A DNA stretch of 64,000 nucleotides from Trebonia sp963777905 (GTDB lineage: Bacteria; Actinomycetota; Actinomycetes; Streptosporangiales; Streptosporangiaceae), in NCBI GenBank assembly GCA_963777905.1, contig CAVZSM010000009.1, forward strand, positions 186,001-250,000, read 5' to 3'. The position numbers and the translations under genes are program-made. Under the pieces are notes generated by a model. It was given only the letters and a program-made list of their open reading frames with translations. It was not told where the DNA came from and searched no databases. Shown piece by piece: positions 52,442 to 60,683 of this stretch; positions within the stretch are counted from its first letter, which is position 1; the number at the start of each line of letters is the position of its first letter.

Positions 52442-53314
52442 GTGGCCGGGCGGACGGCGCGGCGGCGGGTGCTTCGCGTGACGCTGCCGCAGGACGGGAC
52501 GGCGGATGGGCCGGCGGTGGCGGTCCGGGCGGACGCGCGCGCGGACCTGCTCGCGGCCGAGGAGCCGCTCGGCATCCGGGTCGACGGCACCGCGCTGACC
52601 ATGACCATGCGCACGCCGGGAGACGACGTCGAGCTCGCGGCTGGATTCCTGGTCAGCGAGGCGGTGATCAGGTCCCGCGAGGAGATCGCCGAGATCAAGC
52701 TCTGCGACGGCGTGACGTGCGGGCACGGCGACCATTCCGAAGCCGAGCTGGGGAACCTCGCCGACGTCAGGCTCGCCCCCGGCGTGGCGGTGGCGCCCGG
52801 CGCGCGGCGGAACTTCATGACCACGTCGGCGTGCGGCGTCTGCGGCAAGACCTCCATCGAGGACATCTGCGTGCTGCCGGCGTCGCCGCTGTCCGCGGAC
52901 CAGACGCGGTTCACGCCCGCCCTGCTGGCCTCGCTGCCGGACCGGCTGCGTGACGCGCAGAAAGTGTTCTCCTCCACCGGCGGGCTGCACGCCGCGGGGC
53001 TGTTCGACGCCGCCGGGTCGCTGCTCGCGGTGCGCGAGGACGTGGGCAGGCACAACGCGGTCGACAAGATCGTCGGCTGGGCGCTGCTGAACGACAAGCT
53101 CCCGCTGAGCGGCTGCGCGCTGCTGGTCAGCGGGCGGGCCTCGTTCGAGCTGGTGCAGAAGGCGGTGCTGGCCGGCATCCCGCTGCTCGCGGCGGTGTCC
53201 GCGCCGTCGTCGCTGGCCGCCGACCTCGCCGCCGAGGCGGGGCTGACGCTGGTGGGCTTCCTGCGCGGGCCGTCGATGAACGTTTACACAGGCGCGGAGC
53301 GCCTGTCGTTGTGA
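52442..53314 (+). CDS. fdhD: Formate dehydrogenase accessory sulfurtransferase FdhD
   Basis: 290 residues from GTG 52442, eight bases after GGGAGGAGG. The active-site cysteines C131 and C134 lie in SACGVCGK, followed by the FdhD blocks FSSTGGLHAAGLF, VREDVGRHNAVDKIVG and LLVSGRASFELVQKA. Passes sulfur from a cysteine desulfurase to the molybdenum cofactor of formate dehydrogenases. Next to moeA, consistent with Mo-cofactor maturation. An upstream extension of the frame lacks coding character. Confidence 0.92.
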   Translation: MAGRTARRRVLRVTLPQDGTADGPAVAVRADARADLLAAEEPLGIRVDGTALTMTMRTPGDDVELAAGFLVSEAVIRSREEIAEIKLCDGVTCGHGDHSEAELGNLADVRLAPGVAVAPGARRNFMTTSACGVCGKTSIEDICVLPASPLSADQTRFTPALLASLPDRLRDAQKVFSSTGGLHAAGLFDAAGSLLAVREDVGRHNAVDKIVGWALLNDKLPLSGCALLVSGRASFELVQKAVLAGIPLLAAVSAPSSLAADLAAEAGLTLVGFLRGPSMNVYTGAERLSL

Positions 53315-53357
53315 GCAGCCCCGGTATATCGCGCACGACCGCGGGCAGTAGTCAGGC

Positions 53358-54635
53358 GTGAGCGACACTAGTCGCGCGGGTGACCGGCCAGCCCCCCAGC
53401 TCGCCTACGCGCGGTGGACGGACGCGCTGGCGCGGGCCGGATGGCGAGCGGAGCCGGTGGTCGCCGAGCACGTGCCGGCGGCCGAGGGCCTCGGCCGCGT
53501 CACGGCGGCCCCGGTGCACGCGCGCGGCCCGCTGCCCCGGTCGGACTGCGCCGCGATGGACGGCATCGCGGTGGCCGCCGCTGTTGTAGCCGCTGCGACC
53601 GTGGCCGCCGCTGCTGGCGCGGGCGATGACGACCGGGTGGTGCTGCCGCAAGGCGCGTTCGAGTGGATCGACACCGGCGACCCGATGCCCGCGGGCACCG
53701 ACACTGTGATCGAGCGCGAGCGGGTCGTGCCGTGGGACGACGGCGGCGTCCTCGTCACGGGCCGGGCCGACGGTGACCTGGCGCCGCACGGCAGGAACGT
53801 CCGTGCTGCCGCCGAGGACTTCGCGGCGGGTGAGCTCCTCGTCCCCGCGGGGCGGCGGCTGCGGCCGGCGGATCTGGCCGCCGCGGTGGCCGGCGGGCAC
53901 GTGACGCTGGCCGTGGCCCGGCGGCCCGCGGTCGCGATCATCCCGACCGGGGACGAGATCAGGCCGGTCGGCGCGGCGCTGCGCCGCGGCGACTTCACCG
54001 ACACCAACTCCCTCATGCTCGCCGCGCGATGCCTGCAGGCCGGCGCGCGGCCGGCGGTCAGCGCGGTGCAGCCGGACGACCCCGACGCGCTCGCCTGCGA
54101 GATCAGGCGGTCGGCGGCGGACGCCGACCTCGTGCTCGTGATCGCCGGGTCCAGCCGCGGGCGCGGCGACCACACCGCCGCCGTGCTCGCGCAGGTGGGC
54201 GGCGTGGCGGTGGCGGGCGCGGCACTCCGTCCCGGCCACCCGGTGCTGCTGGGCCACGCCAAGCCGGGCGACGGGTCCGACGGGATCGTCCCCGTCGTCG
54301 GCGTGCCGGGGTACCCGCTGGCGGCGGCGGTGATCTGCGAGCTGTTCGCGCTGCCGCTGCTCGCCGCCATCGGCGGCTGGCGGCACGCTCCGGACACCCG
54401 GCCCGCGGTGCTGGACCGCGATTGGACCCCCCGGCCCAGTGTCGAGGAGTGGGTCCCGGTCCGGCTGACCCGCTCCGCGGACCGCGTCGTGGCGACGCCC
54501 GGCAGGCGCGGCGCGGGCTCGGTCAGCCGCCTCGCCCGCGCCGACGCCTGGTGGCCGATCCCGCCCGGCCAGGGAACTTTCCTGGCCGGCACCGAGATCG
54601 AGGTCCGCCCGATCCCTGGCGGCTACTTCGCCTAA
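53358..54635 (+). CDS. moeA: Molybdopterin molybdotransferase MoeA
   Basis: 425 residues from GTG 53358. PLPRSDCAAMDGIAV, DTGDPMPAGTDTVIERE, PTGDEIRPVGAALRRGDFTDTNSLML and VGVPGYPLAAAVIC are the MoeA signatures for AMP-molybdopterin binding and molybdate insertion. An Ala/Val-rich stretch after residue 72 expands a loop. Ends directly at a GC hairpin. Confidence 0.93.
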   Translation: MSDTSRAGDRPAPQLAYARWTDALARAGWRAEPVVAEHVPAAEGLGRVTAAPVHARGPLPRSDCAAMDGIAVAAAVVAAATVAAAAGAGDDDRVVLPQGAFEWIDTGDPMPAGTDTVIERERVVPWDDGGVLVTGRADGDLAPHGRNVRAAAEDFAAGELLVPAGRRLRPADLAAAVAGGHVTLAVARRPAVAIIPTGDEIRPVGAALRRGDFTDTNSLMLAARCLQAGARPAVSAVQPDDPDALACEIRRSAADADLVLVIAGSSRGRGDHTAAVLAQVGGVAVAGAALRPGHPVLLGHAKPGDGSDGIVPVVGVPGYPLAAAVICELFALPLLAAIGGWRHAPDTRPAVLDRDWTPRPSVEEWVPVRLTRSADRVVATPGRRGAGSVSRLARADAWWPIPPGQGTFLAGTEIEVRPIPGGYFA

Positions 54636-54660
54636 CGCCGCCTCACGATCGAGGCGGCGT
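54635..54660 (+). terminator. Hairpin at the moeA stop codon
   Basis: Perfect 10-bp arms ACGCCGCCTC and GAGGCGGCGT around ACGATC, beginning at the last base of the moeA TAA. Strong stem without a U tract; a likely terminator. Confidence 0.7.
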
Positions 54661-54724
54661 ACGAGCTCTAGCAATGGCGACGTCGCCCCGCAGGCCGCAT
54701 AGTTCACAGCGTCACCAAGTCCCG

Positions 54725-54773
54725 TTAGTGCTGGGGATTTGGCCCCTCAGAGGGGCCAAATCCCCAGCACTAA
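54725..54773. repeat. Perfect 23-bp-arm palindrome downstream of moeA
   Basis: TTAGTGCTGGGGATTTGGCC plus CCT on the left pairs completely with the right arm around a CAG loop. It is the most stable hairpin in the window. It lies in the 436-base gene-free gap 54636-55071 that also holds two other repeats. Possible terminator or transposase-recognised REP element. Confidence 0.92.
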
Positions 54774-54945
54774 CCCAAAACAGCCCATGGCCGGGTCTCA
54801 TATGCCTGACGCAATGGACAGCAGAGACACACTGGGGACGCCTGGTGCAGGTTGCCGCTGGACACGACCCTGCCGATCGCGCGATCGACCTGCCCTATTG
54901 GTGTCGACTGCGCAATCGACAAGACGCGGGACGTAGCCCACCAGG

Positions 54946-54964
54946 CCGCTTCTTGCTGTTATCA
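54946..54964. repeat. 19-bp repeat CGCTTCTTGCTGTTATCA, copy 3
   Basis: Third copy of the element at 27671 and 37826, matching in GCCGCTTCTTGCTGTTATCA. It directly precedes the second copy of the 56-bp palindromic repeat. Confidence 0.8.
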
Positions 54965-54983
54965 CTGATTGGGCGAGGGTGTG

Positions 54984-55039
54984 ATTGGCGGTGTGGCCCA
55001 CAGGTGCGGATCTATTGGCGCTGTGGGCCACACCGCCAA
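54984..55039. repeat. 56-bp palindromic repeat, copy 2
   Basis: Identical to 18596-18651 except one loop base (GTGCGGATC instead of GTGCGAATC). Perfect 18-bp arms. It lies just after the 3' end of the minus-strand membrane protein gene that stops at 55072. Confidence 0.92.
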
Positions 55040-55071
55040 TGCGGGGCGGCTGGCTGCCGGGGCGGCTGGGG

Positions 55072-55845
55072 TCAGCGGCGGGCTGGGCGGAGGGTGTGGC
55101 GGGCGCGGGCGGCGAAGGCGGCCGCGGCGGTGGCCGCCACGATGGCGCCGCTCAGGAACACGCCAGGGCCGGCCGGGGCGCCGAACGGGCCGCCGGTGAA
55201 TGTGCACACGACGAGCGCGAGCGCGCCTGCCGTGAAGACGGCCGCCGCGGCCAGCGGGAAGAACCCGCTGGGCAGCACCGGGACCGGAGCGCGGCGCCGC
55301 CAGTACGCCGCGGCGAGCAGGTAGCAGCCGAGCAGCAGAATGCCGCCGAGGCCGCCGCCGATCACCCGCAGCGACACCGCGTCGCTGCTCGCCTCCAGCA
55401 CCGCCGCCTGGCCGCAGGTCCCCGCGCCGGGCCAGTTCGACAGCCAGTGCGCGCACTGCGCGGCCGTGTACGTGCCCGCGGGCGCGGGCGTGCCGCCGAC
55501 GAAGCTCCTGCCGGCCAGGTGGTTCATGGCCAGCGCGACGAAGCCGCTGGCCGCGACGGCGAACATCCCGGTCCAGCCGAGCCGCAGGCCTGTCAGCGCT
55601 AGATCGGCCGCCACCTGGCGCGGACGGAGGTTGTGCGCCCGCACCACTGCCCGTACCGAGCCGAACGCCGAGATCGCGGCCTCCTGCGCTTCCCGTTCCG
55701 TCATCCCGATCGCGACACCCGCTGCGACGGACTCCCGCAGGTGGTCCTCGGCCTCCGCGAGAATCTCCGTGGTGCGCTCCTGCGGCAGACGGCGCAGGCT
55801 GGCCCTGAGTTCAGCCAGGTAGCCGTCGATCAGGTCCCCGGTCAT
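55072..55845 (-). CDS. HAAS/DUF1700-type membrane protein paired with PadR
   Basis: 257 residues from ATG 55845. The N-terminal 60 residues (LIDGYLAELRASLRRLPQERTTEILAEAEDHLRESV..GMTEREAQEAAISAFGS) form the helical HAAS/permease-prefix domain found in proteins regulated with PadR. Four or five membrane helices follow. Its start overlaps the padR stop (ATGA). Function unknown, probably an envelope-stress or regulatory membrane component. Confidence 0.82.
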   Translation of the reverse strand: MTGDLIDGYLAELRASLRRLPQERTTEILAEAEDHLRESVAAGVAIGMTEREAQEAAISAFGSVRAVVRAHNLRPRQVAADLALTGLRLGWTGMFAVAASGFVALAMNHLAGRSFVGGTPAPAGTYTAAQCAHWLSNWPGAGTCGQAAVLEASSDAVSLRVIGGGLGGILLLGCYLLAAAYWRRRAPVPVLPSGFFPLAAAAVFTAGALALVVCTFTGGPFGAPAGPGVFLSGAIVAATAAAAFAARARHTLRPARR

Positions 55846-56165
55846 GCCTGCCACCCCACAACCGCCTGGATTCCGCCAGCGAAGCGCTTCCACTCAGTCC
55901 GCTGCGCGGCCAGCGCGGCCTCGCCGTCGCTGGTCAGCGCGTACACCCGCCGCTTGCGGCCGTCCGCGTCGGACCACGAGCTGGCCAGCAGCCCGGCGTC
56001 CTGCAGCCGGTGCAGCGCCGGGTAGACCGTCCCCTCCGGCAGGTCGAACATGCCCTCGCTCCGCGCGCGCAGCGCCGTGATGATCGCGTACCCGTGGGCA
56101 GGCCCCGCCGCGAGCACGGACAGCAGCAGCAGGTCCAGGTGCCCCTTCAGCCGTTCCCTGTTCAT
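55842..56165 (-). CDS. PadR-family transcription regulator
   Basis: 107 residues matching the PadR DNA-binding domain: RLKGHLDLLLLSVLAAGPAHGYAII near the N-terminus, LPEGTVYPALHRLQDAGLLASSW as the recognition/wing region and DGRKRRVYALTSDGEAAL. Short one-domain class that usually autoregulates and controls the coupled downstream membrane gene. Confidence 0.93.
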   Translation of the reverse strand: MNRERLKGHLDLLLLSVLAAGPAHGYAIITALRARSEGMFDLPEGTVYPALHRLQDAGLLASSWSDADGRKRRVYALTSDGEAALAAQRTEWKRFAGGIQAVVGWQA

Positions 56166-56191
56166 GCCAAGGAAATCTATGCCTCGTGTAT

Positions 56192-56731
56192 CTAGGTGTC
56201 AAGCATGTAGGACCATCCGGGGCGCCAGCCGAAGTCCTCCGCCATCAGGTCCTCGACCGGGACGCCGCGCAGGGCGTGATCCAGCGCCCAGCGGGTCGCG
56301 ACGTGCCCGACGACCACGATCCGCCGCTCCGCCCAGCGCGACGGCAGGTCGGCGAGGAACCGCTCGCCGCGCGTGACGGCCTGCCGCCAGCTCTCGCCGC
56401 CCGGGTACGGCACGTCCAGGTGGTCGCGCCGACCGGCGTGCATCTCCGCGGCGGGCATCCCGTTCAGCTCGCCGTAGTCGCATTCGCGCAGCCGCCAGTC
56501 GTGCAGCACGGGAACGCCTGACCCGTCGAAGGCGAGCTCCGCCGTCTGCACGGCGCGCCGCAGGTCGGAGCAGAACACCGCCGCGATACCGCCCTGGGCT
56601 CGCCGCCGCCCGAGCTCGCGCGCCTGCGCCCTGCCCTGTTCGGAAAGCCGTCCCGGCAGCCATCCGGTCGCCCGGCCCGCCTCGTTGTCCTCGGTCGTGG
56701 AGTGCGTCTCGAAGACGATCTCGATGCTCAC
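56192..56731 (-). CDS. Histidine phosphatase-superfamily protein with altered RHG motif
   Basis: 179 residues. The N-terminal catalytic block reads FETHSTTEDNEAG with H10, in place of the usual RHGET, so the phosphate-binding Arg before the His is a Thr. The second half keeps ERIVVVGHVATRWALDH with the conserved His. The remaining fold (GWLPGRLSEQGRAQARELGRRR, CSDLRRAVQTAELAF) is clearly that of phosphoglycerate-mutase-like phosphatases. A subfamily with this ETHST motif is known to me among actinobacteria; substrate unknown. Confidence 0.87.
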   Translation of the reverse strand: MSIEIVFETHSTTEDNEAGRATGWLPGRLSEQGRAQARELGRRRAQGGIAAVFCSDLRRAVQTAELAFDGSGVPVLHDWRLRECDYGELNGMPAAEMHAGRRDHLDVPYPGGESWRQAVTRGERFLADLPSRWAERRIVVVGHVATRWALDHALRGVPVEDLMAEDFGWRPGWSYMLDT

Positions 56732-56814
56732 GCGCCAACCCTAAGACCCAGCCGGCGTGACAACCCGATCCGCCGCCGCCGCGTCAGGTACAAAGGAGTG
56801 ACTCAAGGGGGGAC

Positions 56815-57825
56815 ATGGGCAGACTTCCCGCGCCGCGATGGGCGATCGCCGCTGCCGCCGTCGCGGCGTCGCTCGCCGGCTGCCACGTCCCCTTCGTCTC
56901 GAAGGGCGGCAGCGCCAGCGGGGCAAGCAGCAGCAGCGTCCCGGCCAGCCTGAACACGTGCACTGTCTACGCGCAGCATTACGACGCCGAGGTCATCGTC
57001 ACCCCGGGCCGCTCGTCCGAGTGCGGCACGCTGATCACCAACCTGACCGGCGGCGGCATGGTCTGGGCCAGCACGCCCAACGCGGGGTCCATGGGCGATC
57101 TCACCGAGCAGTGCGACCTGATGAGCGCCGGCGGGACCTACGAGGCGGTCGTCATGGACGAGTCCGGCGCCTCCGTCGGCCATGCCACCTGCAACGGCTT
57201 CGAGACGGCCGGGTGGAACGCGAACACGCAGGCGGGCCCCCTCGCCCGCTTCGTGGCGGCCCATCAGCAGGCGCTGCTGCAGCAGCAGGCGACCGTGTCC
57301 GCCTCGGCCGGCCAGGCGCAGCAGGTCACCAGCGCCCAGCAGGCGCTCGAGACGGACCTCACCACGCTGCAGCGCGCCAATTCGGCGCTCACCAGCAGCA
57401 AGAGCCTGACCGGCGCGGTGAACCAGATGAAGAGCGACTACGCGCAGGAGCAGGCGGATTACGCCCGCGAGCAGCACGACTCGTGCCCGGCCGCCGCCGG
57501 GGACGCGACGACCGTGGGCCAGGATTCCGCCACGGTCGGCAGCGATCTCAACACTCTCACGGGCGACGTGGAAAACCTGCAGGTCGGGGGCATCCAGAGC
57601 GTCCAGACCGCGGTATCCAACGTGAATTCCGATCTGAGCAGCCTGCAGAGCCTGCACGCCGCGCCCACGGTGAATCCCGCCTCGGCCATCGCCACGGGCA
57701 ACACGGCGCTGGCGAGCGCCTGGAACTCCATTGCCGCCGCGCAGGGACAGGGCAAGACGATCATCACCGAGGCCCAGGCGCTCGCGGCCACGGCGCAGAG
57801 CCTGGCCAGCCAGCGCGGCTGCTGA
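56815..57825 (+). CDS. Secreted lipoprotein with coiled-coil region
   Basis: 336 residues. Signal peptide with lipobox SLAGC (Cys near residue 23), a globular Cys-containing segment (CTVYAQHYDAEVIV to GHATCNGFE), then a Gln/Ala/Ser-rich helical region (residues about 150-320) with coiled-coil character and no further domain recognised. AAGGGGGG lies before the ATG. Envelope role inferred only. Confidence 0.8.
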   Translation: MGRLPAPRWAIAAAAVAASLAGCHVPFVSKGGSASGASSSSVPASLNTCTVYAQHYDAEVIVTPGRSSECGTLITNLTGGGMVWASTPNAGSMGDLTEQCDLMSAGGTYEAVVMDESGASVGHATCNGFETAGWNANTQAGPLARFVAAHQQALLQQQATVSASAGQAQQVTSAQQALETDLTTLQRANSALTSSKSLTGAVNQMKSDYAQEQADYAREQHDSCPAAAGDATTVGQDSATVGSDLNTLTGDVENLQVGGIQSVQTAVSNVNSDLSSLQSLHAAPTVNPASAIATGNTALASAWNSIAAAQGQGKTIITEAQALAATAQSLASQRGC

Positions 57826-57917
57826 GATCGTAGCGAGAACGACCAGGGGCCCGCTTCTGCGGAGACCTTGCGGCAGGCGAAGGCTGGCAGCACGCTGCCG
57901 CTGCGGGTCGCCGGCGA

Positions 57918-59282
57918 CTACCCGCTGCTCGGGCCGCGGCGGCGAGCAGGCCGCGCGACGAGCGACGGGTCGTCGAGGACCGGCTGCCAGGCGAGCTCGG
58001 CGGCGCCGATCAGGCCGCCGTGGTCGAGCGCGCAGGGGTGGATCGGGACTCCCGCGCCGCGGCCCCACGGGCTGCGCAGCGCGACGGCCTCGCGGAGCTG
58101 GTCGGGGGCGGCGAGCAGCAGGTGCTTGTGCAGGCCGCCGAGTAGCACCCGGTCCGGGTTGACCACGTTGATGAGTCCGGCCAGGCCGAGCCCGAGGTGC
58201 TGGACGAGAGTGCTGACGGCCGCCCGCACCCGCGAGTCGGTCGCGTACCCGGCGCTGAGCGCGGCGATGGCCTGGTCGAGCACCGCGGTGTCCTGAGCGG
58301 GGACGAGGCCTGCCGCCGCCATGAAGCGCTCGGCGTCGGTCTCCACGTTGAGGCAGCCCCGGTTGCCGCACGGGCATGGGCGGCCGTTCGGGTCGACGCT
58401 GACGTGCCCGGCCTCCATCGACAGGCCGCCGCTTCCCGTGTAAAGCGCTCCGCGCAGCACGAGCGCGCCGCCGACGCCGCGGTGCTCAGCCGCGACGACC
58501 AGCAGGTATCCGGCGCCGCGGCCCGCGCCGTGCCGGTGTTCCGCCAGCGCGACCGCGTTCACGTCGTTGACCGCGACACAGGTCATGGCGCCATCTGGGC
58601 CCACGCCGCCGCCGGTGCCATGCTCGGCCAGCTGGTCGGCCAGCAGCCCGCCGAACACGTCCCTGACCTTGACGCCGGTCGGCCAGCCGAGGTAGAGCGG
58701 GCTGACCGTGGCGCCTTCCGGCTCTGAGACCGCGCTCGGCATCGCGAGCGCCGCGCCGACGCAGGCCCGGCCCGATCGCGCCAGCAGCCCGGCGCCGGCC
58801 GCGGCGAGCGGCGCCAGGGCGCGCGCGGGATCGCCGGGGACGGCGACCTGACGGCTGGTCTCGGCCACGATCCGGCCGCCGAGCCCGACCAGGGCGACCG
58901 CGAAGCCGTCCGGATGCAGCTGGGCCGCGAGGGCCACCGGCCCGTCGGGGTCGATCGCCAGGCCGTGTGACGGCCGGCCCTGGGTGCCGGCCCGGGTACC
59001 TGTGTCGACCTGGATCAGGCCCAGGTCGCGAAGTTCGCCGGTGACGGCGCCCGCCGTGGCCCTGGTGACGCCGAGCGCCGCGGTCAGCGCGGACCTGGTG
59101 GGCGCCTGCCCGGTGTGGATCAGCGTGAGCGCGGCGCCGGGCAGGCCGCCTCGGTCGTGCCGTGTCTGCAGAGGCGGAGTCTGCAGAGGCGGAGTCTGCA
59201 GAGGCGGGGTCTGCAGAGGCGGAGTGTACGCGGGCTGGGCCTGTTCCCGGCGGTCAGGCGGGCCCGGCATCGTTAGCTCCAC
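57918..59282 (-). CDS. ROK-family transcription regulator/sugar kinase-like protein
   Basis: 454 residues. An N-terminal winged helix (GAALTLIHTGQAPTRSALTAALGVTRATAGAVTGELRDLGLI) is fused to an ROK domain with the zinc motif CPCGNRGCLNVE and ATPase-fold blocks. The first 40 residues include four PPLQT repeats from a DNA tandem array, so the true start may be later. Diverges from an MFS sugar transporter-like gene across an inverted repeat, suggesting sugar-responsive repression. Confidence 0.87.
   Translation of the reverse strand: MELTMPGPPDRREQAQPAYTPPLQTPPLQTPPLQTPPLQTRHDRGGLPGAALTLIHTGQAPTRSALTAALGVTRATAGAVTGELRDLGLIQVDTGTRAGTQGRPSHGLAIDPDGPVALAAQLHPDGFAVALVGLGGRIVAETSRQVAVPGDPARALAPLAAAGAGLLARSGRACVGAALAMPSAVSEPEGATVSPLYLGWPTGVKVRDVFGGLLADQLAEHGTGGGVGPDGAMTCVAVNDVNAVALAEHRHGAGRGAGYLLVVAAEHRGVGGALVLRGALYTGSGGLSMEAGHVSVDPNGRPCPCGNRGCLNVETDAERFMAAAGLVPAQDTAVLDQAIAALSAGYATDSRVRAAVSTLVQHLGLGLAGLINVVNPDRVLLGGLHKHLLLAAPDQLREAVALRSPWGRGAGVPIHPCALDHGGLIGAAELAWQPVLDDPSLVARPARRRGPSSG
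59166..59225. repeat. Four 15-bp units in the ROK gene N-terminus
   Basis: CTGCAGAGGCGGAGT repeats four times (third copy has GGGGT). On the minus strand each encodes TPPLQ. Confidence 0.93.
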
Positions 59283-59322
59283 CCAGTGGTCATTGTCCTC
59301 ATCCAGTCCTGCCCGTATCCTG

Positions 59323-59347
59323 ATTTTGTGCAGTTGCTAAACAAAAT
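59323..59347. promoter_or_regulatory. Candidate ROK operator
   Basis: ATTTTGT-N11-ACAAAAT, a perfect 7-bp inverted repeat in the AT-rich gap between the divergent ROK and MFS genes. Resembles AT-flanked operators of NagC/Mlc-type ROK repressors. Confidence 0.6.
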
Positions 59348-59375
59348 ACCGCGACCTGTTGACTCGCGTCACGAT

Positions 59376-60683
59376 ATGACCAGCGTCCGGGCCGCCGCTA
59401 CTGCATTCTTCGCTGTCGATGGTTTCGTCTTCGCCACCTGGGCGGTGCGGATTCCCGCGGTCAAGGCCGCGACGCACGCGTCGCCCGCGGTGCTGGGGCT
59501 CGCGCTGCTCGGGCTGTCCGGCGGCGCCATCGCCACCATGACGATCTCCGGCGCGCTCTGCCGCCGGTTCGGGGCCGGCCGGATGACCGTCGGCAGCGCG
59601 ATCCTGCTGTCGGTCGCGCTGCTGCTGCCACCGCTGGCGAGATCGGCGCTGTCGCTGGGGCTCGCGCTCCTGGTGTTCGGCGCGGCGTACGGCAGCCTGA
59701 ACGTGTCGATGAACAGCCTCGCGATCAGCGTGGTGGCCGCGCTGCGCCGCCCGGTGATGCCGTCGTTCCACGCCGCGTGGAGCTTCGGCGGGCTGGCGGG
59801 GGCCGCGCTCGGCGGGCTGCTCGCGCAGCACCTGGCGCCGTTGCCACACTTCGCCCTGGTCTGCGCGGCGGGGCTGACGGTGACCGCGTGGTACGGGCGG
59901 ACGCTGCTCACGCACCCGCTGGCGGCGGCGGGCGCGGTCACCGGCGAGATACCTGACCCGCGGGAGGGCGCCGGCGGCCAGGGTGCCAGCCCGGACAGCA
60001 GTGCCAGCCCGGACAGCAGTGCCAGCCCGGACAGCAGTGCCAGCCCGGACAGCAGTGCCAGCCCGGACAGCAGTACCGGCCACGGGGGCCGGGCTAGCCG
60101 TAGCGGCAGTGTTGGCCAAGGGGGAAGCGTTGGCCAAGGAAGACTGGGCCGCGGCTGGCGCGTGGTGCTGCTGTTCGGGCTGATCGCGCTGTGTTCCGCG
60201 TACGGCGAGGGGGCCATCGGCGACTGGGGGGCGCTGCACCTGCGGCAGGACCTCGGCGCCGGGCCGGGGCTAGCGGCGGCGGGCTATGCCGCGTTCGCGC
60301 TGGCCGAGGCCTGCGGGCGGCTGGCGGGCAGCTGGCTGCTGCTGCGCCTCGGGCAGACCAGGGTCCTGGTCCTCGGCGGGCTCACCGCCTGCGCGGGGAT
60401 GCTCGCCGCGGCGCTCGCGCCGTCCCTCCCCGTGGCGCTAGTGGGCTTCGCGCTGACCGGGCTCGGGGTGGCCAACATGTTCCCCGCCGCCATGACGCGG
60501 GCCGGCCTGGTCGCCGGGCCGAACGGGGTCGCGGCCGCGTCCACCCTCGGGTACGCAGGCTTCCTGCTGGGCCCCCCGACGATCGGGTTCCTGGCCACCG
60601 CGGTGGGCCTGAGCGCCGGCCTGACCACGGTCTCGGTCCTAGCCCTCGTCGCCGCTCTGCTCGCCTGGCTGGCCGGCTCGTGA
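59376..60683 (+). CDS. MFS transporter, sugar-permease-like
   Basis: 435 residues from ATG 59376. Twelve helices; WAVRIPAVKAATHASPAVLGLALLGLSGG and the later AACRRFGAGRM-type motif resemble the YbjJ/fucose-permease branch. The cytoplasmic loop between helices 6 and 7 holds five SPDSSA units from an 18-bp repeat (59983-60072) and further GSVGQG repeats. Regulated presumably by the divergent ROK protein. The end overlaps the convergent aldo/keto reductase by 45 bases. Confidence 0.85.
   Translation: MTSVRAAATAFFAVDGFVFATWAVRIPAVKAATHASPAVLGLALLGLSGGAIATMTISGALCRRFGAGRMTVGSAILLSVALLLPPLARSALSLGLALLVFGAAYGSLNVSMNSLAISVVAALRRPVMPSFHAAWSFGGLAGAALGGLLAQHLAPLPHFALVCAAGLTVTAWYGRTLLTHPLAAAGAVTGEIPDPREGAGGQGASPDSSASPDSSASPDSSASPDSSASPDSSTGHGGRASRSGSVGQGGSVGQGRLGRGWRVVLLFGLIALCSAYGEGAIGDWGALHLRQDLGAGPGLAAAGYAAFALAEACGRLAGSWLLLRLGQTRVLVLGGLTACAGMLAAALAPSLPVALVGFALTGLGVANMFPAAMTRAGLVAGPNGVAAASTLGYAGFLLGPPTIGFLATAVGLSAGLTTVSVLALVAALLAWLAGS
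59983..60072. repeat. Five 18-bp units encoding SASPDS
   Basis: GTGCCAGCCCGGACAGCA repeats five times without change, inside the central loop of the MFS protein. Perfect identity points to recent expansion. Confidence 0.95.
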
